46,482 nucleotides of DNA from a virus: IMG/VR virus record IMGVR_UViG_3300035670_000367, positions 1 through 46,482 of that record; one strand, 5' to 3'. The position numbers were made by a program, and so were the translations under genes. Position 1 is the first letter of the stretch, and the number at the start of each line of letters is the position of its first letter. A model generated the notes under the pieces. The model was not told where the DNA came from. It was given only the letters and a program-made list of their open reading frames with translations, and did not search any database. Below are positions 38,775 through 46,482 of the stretch, piece by piece.

Positions 38775-41196
38775 AAAAACTATTGAGATTGAGGGGCCAG
38801 AAGCTTCAATAGAACAAACTATCGAAACTCAAGAACAGATTCCTTCTCAAGGAGATACTGAAATTACACCTACAGAAGATGGTGGTGTTGAAATTAATTT
38901 TGAACCAGCAGCTTTTAATCAAGAACAAACTCCAGATCATTTTGCAAATTTAGCAGAACTATTACCAGAAGAAGTTTTAATGCCATTAGGTTCAGAACTT
39001 TTTCAAAACTATGAAGAATACAGATCTTCACGTCAAGATTGGGAAACTGCTTACACAGATGGTTTAGATTTACTTGGATTTAAATATGAAAGAAGAACAG
39101 AACCATTTAGAGGAGCTAGTGGTGCAACGCATCCAGTTCTTGCAGAAGCTGTAACTCAATTTCAAGCTTTAGCTTACAAAGAATTATTACCGGCAGATGG
39201 ACCTGTACGAACTCAAGTTATAGGTTTGAATGATAGACAAAAAGAAGATCAAGCAAACAGAGTTAAAGATTTTATGAATTATCAAATCATGGATGTCATG
39301 AAAGAATATGAACCTGAATTTGATCAGATGTTATTTTATTTACCATTATCAGGATCTACATTTAAAAAAGTTTATTATGATTCTTTACTTGGAAGAGCAG
39401 TTTCAAAATTTGTACCTGCCGATGATTTAATTGTTCCGTATTCTGCAACATCATTAGATGATGCTGATGCAATAATGCATGTTATTAAAACAACTGAAAA
39501 CGATTTAAGAAAACAACAAGTCAATGGTTTCTATAGAGATATAGAATTATCTCCTGCAATGGATAATGTAGATAATCAATTAAAAGCCAAAGAGAGAGAA
39601 CTAGAAGGAATTAGAAAAGAAAAAAATAATGACATATTTACTTTAATAGAATGTCATGTAAATTTAGACATCGAGGGCTTTGAAGATCGTGATCCCAACG
39701 GGGAAATAACTGGAATTAAACTTCCTTATATTGTGACGATAGAAGAAGGCTCTCGTGAAATTTTATCTATTCGTAGAAACTATAATATTGGAGATCCTAA
39801 AAAGGAAAAAATTCAATATTTTGTTCACTTTAAATTTTTACCAGGTTTAGGATTTTATGGTTTTGGATTAATCCATATGATTGGTGGATTATCTAGAACT
39901 GCAACATCAGCTTTAAGACAACTATTAGATGCTGGAACATTATCTAATTTACCATCAGGATTTAAACAAAGAGGTATTCGTGTCAGAGATGATGCACAAC
40001 CAATTCAGCCTGGGGAGTTTAGAGATGTAGATGCGCCTGGAGGAAACTTAAGAGATGCATTTATGCCTTTACCATTTAAAGAACCGTCACAAACTTTATT
40101 ACAATTAATGGGGGTCGTGGTTCAAGCAGGTCAGCGTTTTGCTTCAATCGCTGACATACAAATAGGGGATGGGAATCAGCAAGCAGCAGTGGGCACGACC
40201 GTGGCTTTGCTGGAAAGAGGCAGCAGAACAATGTCTGCAATTCACAAACGATTGTATGCTTCAATGAAACAAGAATTTAAATTATTATCTAGAGTGTTTG
40301 CACTCTACTTACCTCCAGAATATCCTTATGATGTTGTAGGTGGACAAAGAACTATTAAACAAACTGACTTTGATGATAGAGTAGATATCGTTCCAGTTGC
40401 AGATCCAAATATATTTTCACAAACTCAAAGAATTAGTTTAGCACAAACTCAATTACAACTTGCTCAATCTAATCCACAAATTCATAATTTATATGAAGCA
40501 TACAGAAAAATGTATGAAGCTTTAGGAGTAAGAGATATTGATAAAATTTTAAACGTACCTCAACCACCAATGCCAAAAGATCCTGCATTAGAACATATTG
40601 ATTCTTTATCAGGACAACCTTTTCAAGCATTTAGAGGACAGGATCATAGAGCTCATATCACTGCACATTTAAATTTCATGTCTACAAACATGGCAAGAAA
40701 TAATCCAGTCATCATGGGTGCGCTAGAAAAAAATATTTTTGAACATATTTCTTTGATGGCTTTAGAACAAGTTGAAATAGAATTCACAACTCAACTGCAA
40801 CAACTTCAACAATTGTCTCAAGATCCAATGACTGCACAAAATCCACAAGTGCAAATGCAAGTTCAACAACTGCAAATGCAAATTGAATCTAGAAAAGCAA
40901 TATTAATTGCTGAAATGATGGATGAATTTATGAAGGAAGAACAAAGAATTACATCACAATTTGATAATGATCCTATTGCTAAATTAAAATCACGTGAATT
41001 AGATCTTCAGGCTCAAGAAAATGCTAGAAAAGCTAAAGAAGGACAAGAGAAAATCAACCTTGACAAGATGAGAGCCATGATGAATCAGATGAATACACAA
41101 GAAAAACTACAACAAAATGAAGATTTAGCTGAATTAAGGGCTGCAACTTCAATTGCAAAACAGCAATTTTCTGATATGAACAAGAAAATACAATAA
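38737..41196 (+). CDS. Portal protein, P22 type
   Basis: 819 aa, a length usual for P22-like portals. After an acidic N-terminal region come the recognisable portal segments EPFRGASGATHPVLAEAVTQ, DQMLFYLPLSGSTFKKVYYD and FVPADDLIVPYSATSLDDA. A long helical region follows (FGFGLIHMIGGLSRTATSAL), and the C-terminus is a Gln/Met/Lys-rich coiled barrel (QVQMQVQQLQMQIESRKAIL). It forms the dodecameric channel through which DNA enters and leaves. Confidence 0.9.
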   Translation: MATIDKALPNEVRKTIEIEGPEASIEQTIETQEQIPSQGDTEITPTEDGGVEINFEPAAFNQEQTPDHFANLAELLPEEVLMPLGSELFQNYEEYRSSRQDWETAYTDGLDLLGFKYERRTEPFRGASGATHPVLAEAVTQFQALAYKELLPADGPVRTQVIGLNDRQKEDQANRVKDFMNYQIMDVMKEYEPEFDQMLFYLPLSGSTFKKVYYDSLLGRAVSKFVPADDLIVPYSATSLDDADAIMHVIKTTENDLRKQQVNGFYRDIELSPAMDNVDNQLKAKERELEGIRKEKNNDIFTLIECHVNLDIEGFEDRDPNGEITGIKLPYIVTIEEGSREILSIRRNYNIGDPKKEKIQYFVHFKFLPGLGFYGFGLIHMIGGLSRTATSALRQLLDAGTLSNLPSGFKQRGIRVRDDAQPIQPGEFRDVDAPGGNLRDAFMPLPFKEPSQTLLQLMGVVVQAGQRFASIADIQIGDGNQQAAVGTTVALLERGSRTMSAIHKRLYASMKQEFKLLSRVFALYLPPEYPYDVVGGQRTIKQTDFDDRVDIVPVADPNIFSQTQRISLAQTQLQLAQSNPQIHNLYEAYRKMYEALGVRDIDKILNVPQPPMPKDPALEHIDSLSGQPFQAFRGQDHRAHITAHLNFMSTNMARNNPVIMGALEKNIFEHISLMALEQVEIEFTTQLQQLQQLSQDPMTAQNPQVQMQVQQLQMQIESRKAILIAEMMDEFMKEEQRITSQFDNDPIAKLKSRELDLQAQENARKAKEGQEKINLDKMRAMMNQMNTQEKLQQNEDLAELRAATSIAKQQFSDMNKKIQ

Positions 41197-41205
41197 TTAT
41201 TGTAT
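41188..41205. repeat. 18-bp perfect AT-rich palindrome at the end of the portal gene
   Basis: ATACAATAATTATTGTAT spans the portal stop codon. It has no U-tract of terminator quality. It may be an operator or weak transcript-end structure before the gene at 41234, which also has AAAAGGAG upstream. Confidence 0.4.
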
Positions 41206-41233
41206 AAAATTATAAAAGGAGTATATTATAGCT

Positions 41234-41599
41234 ATGAAAATGGATTCAAAACAAAAAAAGATTGGTAAAGTAATGAGACAGTTCAAAAAAGGTGAACTTA
41301 ACATTGGTCAATCAAAAGAAAAAGTAAAAAACCCTAAACAAGCAATCGCAATTGCTTTGTCTGAAGCAGGAATGTCTAGAAAAAAAATGGCAATTGGTGG
41401 TTCAGTAACAAATAATTTGTCATCAGAAAGATCTACATATGGAAATCAAGTAGATTTTGCACAATTTACAAATCCAGATGGAACTTTAAAAGGTGGAATT
41501 GATGTAGAAGTTTCTAATCCACAAGAAACACAAGTGGAACCAGTAGGTGGACAAAGAAGAATGCTTCCGGAGAAAAAAAGATCAGCGAAGTGGTACTAA
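41234..41599 (+). CDS. DUF6496-like small head-region protein
   Basis: 121 aa. The start at 41234 has AAAAGGAG 12 bases upstream. The core KIGKVMRQFKKGELNIGQSK then KNPKQAIAIALSEAGMS is the DUF6496 pattern seen in small phage and bacterial proteins. KMAIGGSVTNN follows, one of several K-M-x-x-GG motifs in this operon, and the C-terminus is basic. Unknown function. Confidence 0.7.
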   Translation: MKMDSKQKKIGKVMRQFKKGELNIGQSKEKVKNPKQAIAIALSEAGMSRKKMAIGGSVTNNLSSERSTYGNQVDFAQFTNPDGTLKGGIDVEVSNPQETQVEPVGGQRRMLPEKKRSAKWY

Positions 41600-41602
41600 A
41601 CC

Positions 41603-42031
41603 ATGATTCAAATGTTAGGAGCTGTTGCACCTCTTGCAAAGATCCTATTTAATACAATTGATAAAGCTGTTCCTGACAAAGATCTTCAAGAAAAATTAAA
41701 AGCACAATTACAAACTCAATTATTACAGTCTAATACACAAGAATTACAAGCTGCAGCTAAAATTATTGAAGCTGAAGCAAAAGCTGGTTGGTTTGCTAGC
41801 TCATGGAGACCTCTTTTGATGTATGTTTTAATATTTATCTTGGTCTGGAATTATGTTATAGGACCAGTTATAAAAGTATTCACAGGAGCGGTTATCTCCT
41901 TTGAATTACCTGGCGACGTTTGGACATTATTAAATGTTGGACTCGGAGGTTATGTGATAGGTCGTTCAGCAGAGTCGGTTGCAAGAACGATGGCTAACAG
42001 ACCGACAAACAACAACCATGAAAATGGATAG
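41603..42031 (+). CDS. Holin-like protein, 3-TM family
   Basis: 142 aa. An N-terminal amphipathic helix region is followed by a Lys/Gln-rich coil, then membrane segments: SSWRPLLMYVLIFILVWNYV, a short segment near FTGAVISFELP, and DVWTLLNVGLGGYVIGRSAE. The W-R-P-L and GLGGYVIGRS signatures match the GTA-type 3-TM holin family (PF11351). It would permeabilise the inner membrane for the M15 enzyme. It lies in the head operon rather than with the endolysins. Confidence 0.75.
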   Translation: MIQMLGAVAPLAKILFNTIDKAVPDKDLQEKLKAQLQTQLLQSNTQELQAAAKIIEAEAKAGWFASSWRPLLMYVLIFILVWNYVIGPVIKVFTGAVISFELPGDVWTLLNVGLGGYVIGRSAESVARTMANRPTNNNHENG

Positions 42032-42039
42032 GAGATAAA

Positions 42040-42213
42040 ATGAGAAATGATTATAAAATAAGACCAAGAGCTACTATGATGAAGGGTGGAAAAGCAAAGA
42101 GTAAAAAAAGTTTTCCAGATTTAAACAAAGATGGAAAAACAACTTACGCTGATGTTATTACTGCTCGAATGTCAAAAGCTAAAAAAGGCAAAATGATGAA
42201 GGGTAAAAGATAA
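42040..42213 (+). CDS. Small basic protein with EF-hand-like loop, 57 aa
   Basis: It has GGAG 5 bases upstream. The segment FPDLNKDGKTTYADVITAR resembles an EF-hand calcium loop (D-x-N-x-D-G-x-x-T-x-x-D), framed by basic MKGGKAKSKKS and KKGKMMKGKR stretches. Small proteins of this form are common in marine phage head regions. It ends in TAATG, coupled to the next gene. Confidence 0.65.
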   Translation: MRNDYKIRPRATMMKGGKAKSKKSFPDLNKDGKTTYADVITARMSKAKKGKMMKGKR

Positions 42214-42419
42214 TGGCTGGTCTTGGAAAACAAATGAAGGGTAATGGTATTGCCAGAGTACAACTATCAAAAGGTAGTTACCCTGAAGATATGTCTGAAA
42301 AACATGAAGGCATGGAATCTAAAGCTGAAGAAGCTAAAGAATATGCTATGGAAGAAAAAGGATACGAAGAAACCAAATCTGGTAAAATGGTAAAGAAGAA
42401 AAAAAAGAAGAAAAAATAA
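42213..42419 (+). CDS. Small charged protein with poly-Lys end, 68 aa
   Basis: It begins MAGLGKQMKGNGIARVQLSK, continues with a Glu-rich helix (EKHEGMESKAEEAKEYAMEE) and ends in a run of eight lysines. The mixture of acidic middle and basic tail suggests a binding or packing protein. Unknown function. Confidence 0.55.
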   Translation: MAGLGKQMKGNGIARVQLSKGSYPEDMSEKHEGMESKAEEAKEYAMEEKGYEETKSGKMVKKKKKKKK

Positions 42420-42422
42420 TTT

Positions 42423-42932
42423 ATGCCTAAAGAAAAAAATCCTTTTGCAAAACTGTCTAAAGCAGATTTAACAGGAGAAGAAAAAACAGAAAAATTTAAA
42501 GAGTTAGCTAGAGCTCTTAGAGATAAAACTTCAGATGAACCTAGAAGTAATGTTGGTCAGTATGATGAATCTAAATATAATCCAACAAGAAAAAGGTTTA
42601 TTGAAATGGCTAGGAGAAGAGGATTGACAAGTGCAGCAGATATGGAAAAAGCAGAAGGTATTAAAAAAGCTGCTAGAAAAGCTGCATATGCAGCTAAAAA
42701 AGGTTTAACGACAGGTTTAAAAGCAGTGCCAGGTATTGGAACTGCTATGGCAATTTTAGAACCAACTGAAGTAGGCGCTGCAGAAAGAATGTCTGATGAA
42801 TTAAAATCAGGATTAAGTCAAATGGAAGAATACGGAGAAAAAGAAGAATATAAAAAAGGTGGAAGAGTTAAAAAAGCAAAAGGTGGATTGATGAAAGGAA
42901 TGCCAAGAATTGCAAAAAGAGGCTGGAAGTAA
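42423..42932 (+). CDS. Basic unknown protein, 169 aa
   Basis: Helical and Lys/Ala-rich. A segment with IKKAARKAAYAAKKGLTTGL then KAVPGIGTAMAILEPTEVG may be membrane-active or bind DNA. The C-terminus YKKGGRVKKAKGGLMKGMPR carries the GG motif of this operon. One base overlaps the next ATG. Confidence 0.6.
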   Translation: MPKEKNPFAKLSKADLTGEEKTEKFKELARALRDKTSDEPRSNVGQYDESKYNPTRKRFIEMARRRGLTSAADMEKAEGIKKAARKAAYAAKKGLTTGLKAVPGIGTAMAILEPTEVGAAERMSDELKSGLSQMEEYGEKEEYKKGGRVKKAKGGLMKGMPRIAKRGWK

Positions 42933-43162
42933 TGGCTAAACTTTGTCCAAGAGGAAAAGCTGCTGCTAAAAGAAAATTTAAAGTATATCCAAGTGCATAT
43001 GCAAATATGTATGCATCTGCAGTTTGTTCTGGCAAAGTAACTCCAGGTGGTAAAAATAAATCTCAACAAAGAAAAGAAAGATCAAATTACAAACAAGGTG
43101 GAGTTGCAAAAGGTTGCGGGGCGGTGTTAGAAAATAGAAGAAAAGTAACTAAAAAATATTAA
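42932..43162 (+). CDS. Small basic protein of the LCPRGKAAAK type, 76 aa
   Basis: Sequence MAKLCPRGKAAAKRKFKVYP then SAYANMYASAVCSGKVTPGG is a pattern well spread in marine phage genomes, next to DUF5872-like proteins. Cys5 and Cys32 could pair. Very basic, with a GGVAKGCG motif near the end. It may bind DNA in the head. Function unknown. Confidence 0.65.
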   Translation: MAKLCPRGKAAAKRKFKVYPSAYANMYASAVCSGKVTPGGKNKSQQRKERSNYKQGGVAKGCGAVLENRRKVTKKY

Positions 43163-43163
43163 T

Positions 43164-43436
43164 ATGGCAAACGGTCTTAGAAAATGGGTTCAAGAGAAAT
43201 GGGTAGATATTGGATCTAAACGTAAAGATGGTTCTTTTGCTCCATGTGGAAGATCTAAAGGAGAAAAAAGAAAAGGCTATCCAAAGTGTGTACCACTTGC
43301 AAAAGCTAGAGCAATGTCAGAAGGTCAAAGACGATCTGCAGTAGCAAGAAAAAGAGCAGCTAGTAATACAGGACCTAAACCTAAAAATGTTCCAACATTT
43401 ACAAGAAAAAAAATGGGTAATGGAGGATTAGCATAA
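43164..43436 (+). CDS. DUF5872-like small basic protein, 90 aa
   Basis: Core LRKWVQEKWVDIGSKRKDGS, then FAPCGRSKGEKRKGYPKCVP and an AKARAMSEGQRRSAVARKRA helix. This is a recognisable DUF5872-type module, likely with a structural cysteine pair. It ends KKMGNGGLA and overlaps the next gene by one base. Function unknown. Confidence 0.7.
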   Translation: MANGLRKWVQEKWVDIGSKRKDGSFAPCGRSKGEKRKGYPKCVPLAKARAMSEGQRRSAVARKRAASNTGPKPKNVPTFTRKKMGNGGLA

Positions 43437-43711
43437 TGCCAAGTGAAGTTTATAAAAAATTTTATAAAGATTTAGATAAGGCTGCAAAAGAAGCAGAAGA
43501 AAAACAAAAAAAATTTAGAGAAGAAGAAAAAAAAGCAGAAGAAAATTATGCAAAAGTAAGACAAAAAGAAATGGACGATGATAAATATGCTAGATTATTT
43601 CCAGAAGATTCAACACGCGAATATAACCCAGTAGAGCATTATAAAGATGGTGGATTAGTAGGTAGAGGACAAGGTAGAACTATTAAAACTAAAAAAACTA
43701 AAATGTATTAA
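43436..43711 (+). CDS. Coiled-coil small protein, 91 aa
   Basis: Residues 10-50 form a charged coiled coil (DLDKAAKEAEEKQKKFREEE and on). The C-terminus has YKDGGLVGRGQGRTIKTKKT, a motif similar to the ends of other proteins in this operon. Unknown function. Confidence 0.55.
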   Translation: MPSEVYKKFYKDLDKAAKEAEEKQKKFREEEKKAEENYAKVRQKEMDDDKYARLFPEDSTREYNPVEHYKDGGLVGRGQGRTIKTKKTKMY

Positions 43712-43712
43712 T

Positions 43713-44039
43713 ATGGGTGATATTGCATTAAGGGGACAAGGTCGCGCGATGTTTGCTAGAGGTTCAACACCAGCTTGGCAAAGAAAAGAAGGTAAATCTC
43801 AATCAGGTGGATTAAATAGAAAAGGTATTGCATCTTACAGAGCTGCTAACCCTGGATCTAAATTATCTATGGCGGTAACTACAAAGCCATCTAAATTAAA
43901 ACCAGGTTCTAAAGCTGCTAAAAGAAGAAAATCATTTTGTGCTAGAATGTCTGGAATGAAGAAAAGATTAACATCTGCAAAAACTGCAAGAGATCCGAAT
44001 TCAAGAATTAATAAGTCTCTACGTAAGTGGAACTGTTAA
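43713..44039 (+). CDS. DUF6321-like basic protein, 108 aa
   Basis: The recognisable elements are AWQRKEGKSQSGGLNRKGIA, then KAAKRRKSFCARMSGMKKRL and the C-terminus SRINKSLRKWNC. This is the DUF6321 pattern, frequent in marine phage head regions. Strongly basic with two cysteines. It may bind DNA. Function unknown. Confidence 0.75.
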   Translation: MGDIALRGQGRAMFARGSTPAWQRKEGKSQSGGLNRKGIASYRAANPGSKLSMAVTTKPSKLKPGSKAAKRRKSFCARMSGMKKRLTSAKTARDPNSRINKSLRKWNC

Positions 44040-44061
44040 TATAACCAACAGGAGAAAGAAC

Positions 44062-44289
44062 ATGGAAGATACAATAGATGTAGCAAGTAAATTACAGCGT
44101 TTTATGAGGGAACAATTGAAGAATTTAACTACAATTATTACTTCAGGAGGCGTTGACAATATGGAAGACTACAAGTATATCTTAGGCCAAATTCGTGTAT
44201 ACGAATTTTTATTACAGGAAATCTCTAACCTGCTTAACAAGAAGGAGCTAAATGCAGATGCAAAAGGAAACGTTATCAAACTCGACTGA
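44062..44289 (+). CDS. Small helical head-region protein, 75 aa
   Basis: It has AGGAG upstream and reads VASKLQRFMREQLKNLTTII then SGGVDNMEDYKYILGQIRVY. Comparable G-G-V-x-D-M-E-x-Y-K helical proteins occur before GroES-like or scaffold genes in podoviruses. It overlaps the GroES-like gene by 38 bases. Confidence 0.6.
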   Translation: MEDTIDVASKLQRFMREQLKNLTTIITSGGVDNMEDYKYILGQIRVYEFLLQEISNLLNKKELNADAKGNVIKLD

Positions 44290-44713
44290 AGTACCTAAAA
44301 CGGTATTAGGTCTTGAAGAAAAATATAAAGAAGAAGATAAAAAAACTGTAAGAGCAGAAAATATTACTGACTCTTTAATTGACAGTTTACCACAACCGTC
44401 TGGTTGGAGGATTTTAGTATTACCATTTACACCTAAAGACAAAACTAAAGGTGGAATTATATTCTCACAAGAGTCTTTGGATAAATTAAGAATATCTACA
44501 AATTGTGGATATGTCTTAAAACTTGGTCCGTTGGCCTATAACGATAAGGAACGTTATCCAACAGGTCCTTGGTGCAAGGAAAAGGATTGGGTGATCTTTG
44601 CCAGATATGCTGGCTCAAGACTACCAATAGAAGGCGGTGAAGTCCGTCTTTTAAACGATGATGAAGTACTCGGAACGATTAAAAATCCGGAAGACGTATT
44701 GCATCATATATAA
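44252..44713 (+). CDS. GroES-like co-chaperonin
   Basis: 153 aa from ATG 44252, with AAGGAG 4 bases before it; ATG 44258 is equally possible. After a non-conserved 50-residue N-terminal extension, the GroES fold is seen: PSGWRILVLPFTPKDKTKGG with the mobile-loop IIFSQES, then GYVLKLGPLAY, KDWVIFARYAGSRL and LLNDDEVLGTI. Phage GroES homologues replace the host co-chaperonin so that capsid protein can fold. Place before scaffold and capsid fits this. Confidence 0.8.
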   Translation: MQMQKETLSNSTEVPKTVLGLEEKYKEEDKKTVRAENITDSLIDSLPQPSGWRILVLPFTPKDKTKGGIIFSQESLDKLRISTNCGYVLKLGPLAYNDKERYPTGPWCKEKDWVIFARYAGSRLPIEGGEVRLLNDDEVLGTIKNPEDVLHHI

Positions 44714-44728
44714 TCATAGGAGGAAACT

Positions 44729-45742
44729 ATGCCAGAAGATAAAAACAAAGATCCAATGATTGATGTCGGCGAAACAGAAGGTGTCGATGTTGAATTGGAA
44801 TCTAAACAAGAGGAGGTAACACATGAGGTTGTTGAAGACAGTAATAAGTCCAATGACACATCTGCGCAATCAAATGAGCAGCCTGTTGTTCAAGCTAGCA
44901 AACAAGAAACAGAAAACAAGGACCAGGGAACAGATACAGAAGCGAAGAAAGAATTAGAAGATTACAGTGAAGGCGTAAAAAAGAGAATTGCTAAATTAAC
45001 TAAGAAAATGCGTGAAGCTGAAAGACAGCGTGAAGCTGCCATTGAGTATGCACGTAAAATTCAAAATGAAAAAGAAAGTTTAGCAGGACGACTTACTAAA
45101 TTAGATACAGGTTATGTTATTGAAATGGAAAATAGAATTAAATCTTCCATGGAAGCAGCAGCCGCTAAATTAGCACAAGCTAGAACTGATGGTGATTTAA
45201 AAGCAGAAATTGCAGCACAAACTGAAATAGCTAAATTAGGTTATGAAGATGCTAGATTATCTGAAATTAAATCTAAACAAGCATTAGAAACTAAAGTTGA
45301 TAATGCTAAACCCGTTCAGGATTATGTTGATAAGTTAAGGGAACAACCTCAACAGGAACAACCAATCAATCCAGATCCAAAAGCTCAAACTTGGGCTCAA
45401 AAGAATACATGGTTTGGTCAAGATTCTGCTATGACTTATACTGCATTTGATTTGCATAAAAAGCTTGTAGAAGAAGAAGGTTATGATCCACAAAGTGATG
45501 AATATTATGCAGAAATTGATAAAAGAATAAGACTTGAATTTCCGCATAAATTTGCTACTAATACAGCACAAACGACAAATAATTCAAAACCTACTCAAAC
45601 CGTAGCTTCGGCTAGCAGAGCAGGTGGAAAGAGTTCTAGTCGCAAAACTGTAAGACTCACACCGTCACAGGTAGCAATTGCTAAAAAATTAGGTGTGCCA
45701 CTTGAAGAATATGCGAAACAATTAACCACGAAGGAGGTATAG
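44729..45742 (+). CDS. Scaffolding protein
   Basis: 337 aa, with AGGAGG upstream. The acidic N-terminus is followed by a long coiled coil (about 80-180), a segment NPDPKAQTWAQKNTWFGQDS, and a basic C-terminal helix-loop-helix (SSRKTVRLTPSQVAIAKKLG then VPLEEYAKQL). Length, charge pattern and a basic C-terminal helical hairpin fit P22-type scaffolds that bind coat protein through their C-terminus. The place between portal and capsid-like genes supports this. Confidence 0.7.
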   Translation: MPEDKNKDPMIDVGETEGVDVELESKQEEVTHEVVEDSNKSNDTSAQSNEQPVVQASKQETENKDQGTDTEAKKELEDYSEGVKKRIAKLTKKMREAERQREAAIEYARKIQNEKESLAGRLTKLDTGYVIEMENRIKSSMEAAAAKLAQARTDGDLKAEIAAQTEIAKLGYEDARLSEIKSKQALETKVDNAKPVQDYVDKLREQPQQEQPINPDPKAQTWAQKNTWFGQDSAMTYTAFDLHKKLVEEEGYDPQSDEYYAEIDKRIRLEFPHKFATNTAQTTNNSKPTQTVASASRAGGKSSSRKTVRLTPSQVAIAKKLGVPLEEYAKQLTTKEV

Positions 45743-45746
45743 GCAT

Positions 45747-46208
45747 ATGGACAACAACGAAAATAAGACTTCCCGTGCGAGCGAAACTAGGGTTAAAAAT
45801 GAAAGACCCAAAGTTTGGACTCCACCATCATCTCTGGATGCACCACCTGCGCCAGACGGATTTAGACATAGATGGATAAGAGCTGAAAGTGTGGGCTTCG
45901 ATGATACGAAGAACATTTCCGGCAAATTGAGATCTGGTTGGGAACTAGTTAGAGCGGATGAATATCCTGATTCTAATTACCCAAAAGTCAAAGACGGAAA
46001 ATACGCAGGAGTCATTGGAGTTGGCGGCCTAGTGCTGGCTAGGATACCCGAAGAGATCGCGAAATCTCGTGAAGAGTACTTTGCACAAAGGACTAAAGAT
46101 CGAGAAGATGCTATTGCAAACGATCCTCTGAGAGATCAGCACCCAAGTATGCCAATCAGTAAAGAGAGGCAGACTCGTGTAACTTTTGGTGGCTCAAAGA
46201 AGAACTAA
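45747..46208 (+). CDS. Conserved head-region protein, 153 aa
   Basis: Begins after AAGGAGGT in the scaffold end. The core VWTPPSSLDAPPAPDGFRHR, WIRAE, LRSGWELVRADEYPD, then GVIGVGGLVLARIPEEIAKS and MPISKERQTRVTFGG is one of the most common patterns next to scaffold and coat genes in marine podoviruses. It is probably a minor head or completion protein. Exact role unknown. Confidence 0.7.
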   Translation: MDNNENKTSRASETRVKNERPKVWTPPSSLDAPPAPDGFRHRWIRAESVGFDDTKNISGKLRSGWELVRADEYPDSNYPKVKDGKYAGVIGVGGLVLARIPEEIAKSREEYFAQRTKDREDAIANDPLRDQHPSMPISKERQTRVTFGGSKKN

Positions 46209-46231
46209 TTATTTAGTAATTCCTAACCACA

Positions 46232-46248
46232 AAGTTTAAAATAAACTT
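46232..46248 (+). other. Hairpin before the capsid-like ribosome-binding site
   Basis: AAGTTTA and TAAACTT form a perfect 7-bp stem with loop AAA, ending directly before AAGGAG (46249-46254). A 5' stem next to a strong ribosome-binding site can stabilise a highly expressed message. Confidence 0.45.
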
Positions 46249-46263
46249 AAGGAGAACAAAAAT

Positions 46264-46482
46264 ATGGCAAACTCAACAGTAGCCTACGGTTTCAGACCGC
46301 TAGGTAAACTTGGTGGGAATCCAGCTGCAGGCGGACAAGATCAATTTGTGATCGTGGACAACTACAGCTCGTCTATTTTTCAAGGAGACATTGTTAAACT
46401 TAATGCCACAGGTGGAGTTATCGTAGTTGATACTTCAGCCCTGTCTAGTGTATTAGGTGTATTTAATGGTTGCTTGATAGAA
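46264..46482 (+). CDS. Major capsid-like protein, 3'-truncated
   Basis: Only the first 73 residues are present. ATG 46264 follows AAGGAG with a 9-base spacer. The start MANSTVAYGFRPLGKLGG, then QFVIVDNYSSSIFQGDIVKL, is a typical N-terminus of abundant structural proteins after scaffold genes in marine phages. Coat protein is most likely from the portal-scaffold-coat order; a decoration protein is an alternative. The gene runs off the right edge. Confidence 0.6.
   Translation, partial: MANSTVAYGFRPLGKLGGNPAAGGQDQFVIVDNYSSSIFQGDIVKLNATGGVIVVDTSALSSVLGVFNGCLIE

Noticed and set aside
1-46482. Integrase, attachment site or lysogeny module
   Set aside because: No tyrosine or serine recombinase signature, repressor or tRNA-derived att site is visible in the window; the missing part of the genome could still hold one.

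Overview
The window is most of the genome of an AT-rich marine tailed phage, probably a podovirus with a P22-like head. The evidence is a P22-type portal, a scaffold-like protein, a large terminase, a family A DNA polymerase, three very large Gln/Ala-rich or membrane-seeking internal virion proteins, and many small proteins of kinds seen in uncultured ocean phages. The low GC content and carried genes (SpeD, Hsp20, GroES-like) fit a host such as a SAR11-like marine alphaproteobacterium. The host is an inference: I see no tRNA, integrase or attachment site that would fix it. Both ends cut genes, a tail protein on the left and a capsid-like protein on the right. If the genome is circularly permuted, only part of the head-to-tail module lies outside the window.

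Layout. 1-5.7 kb: end of a tail/stabilisation gene, a fibre-like protein, then an inserted block of two methyltransferases and two glycosyltransferases. 5.7-14.2 kb: internal/ejection-type virion proteins, ending in a small membrane protein. 14.2-17.3 kb: auxiliary genes speD and hsp20, the latter behind a possible RNA thermometer, and a minus-strand SNF2-like helicase with its own consensus promoter. 17.3-24.7 kb: replication (DUF7173-like protein, possible ssDNA-binding protein, TOTE-type AEP primase, UvrD-like helicase, DUF3310 protein, DNA polymerase A). 24.7-25.8 kb: two lysis enzymes. 25.8-30.8 kb: a tightly coupled run of small proteins, with a GIY-YIG-like and a PD-(D/E)XK nuclease. 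30.85-31.3 kb: non-coding DNA with a possible structured RNA, a repeated ATTGTAG motif and an intrinsic terminator. 31.3-32.97 kb: small genes, the small terminase on the minus strand and a VRR-NUC-like nuclease. 32.96-36.07 kb: an array of short cassettes separated by a GC-rich double stem-loop repeat. 36.2-46.5 kb: large terminase, glycine-rich protein, portal, 3-TM holin, a series of tiny basic proteins, GroES-like protein, scaffold, head protein and the start of a capsid-like gene.

How it works together. Almost everything reads rightward with 1-, 4- or 8-base start/stop overlaps, so most genes are translationally coupled in long operons. Near-perfect TTGACA/TATAAT promoters at 16.9 (minus), 17.3, 26.1, 29.7, 33.9 (minus) and 34.7 kb indicate use of host sigma70-type RNA polymerase; no phage RNA polymerase is seen.

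The most unusual part is 32.96-36.07 kb, between the small and large terminase genes. Four composite repeat units separate short transcription units that share a promoter signature (TAGGATAT) and a leader motif (CGAAAG). This looks like a modular landing zone for small accessory genes (morons). The second most interesting feature is the hsp20 leader, where the ribosome-binding site can pair with an upstream anti-Shine-Dalgarno sequence.
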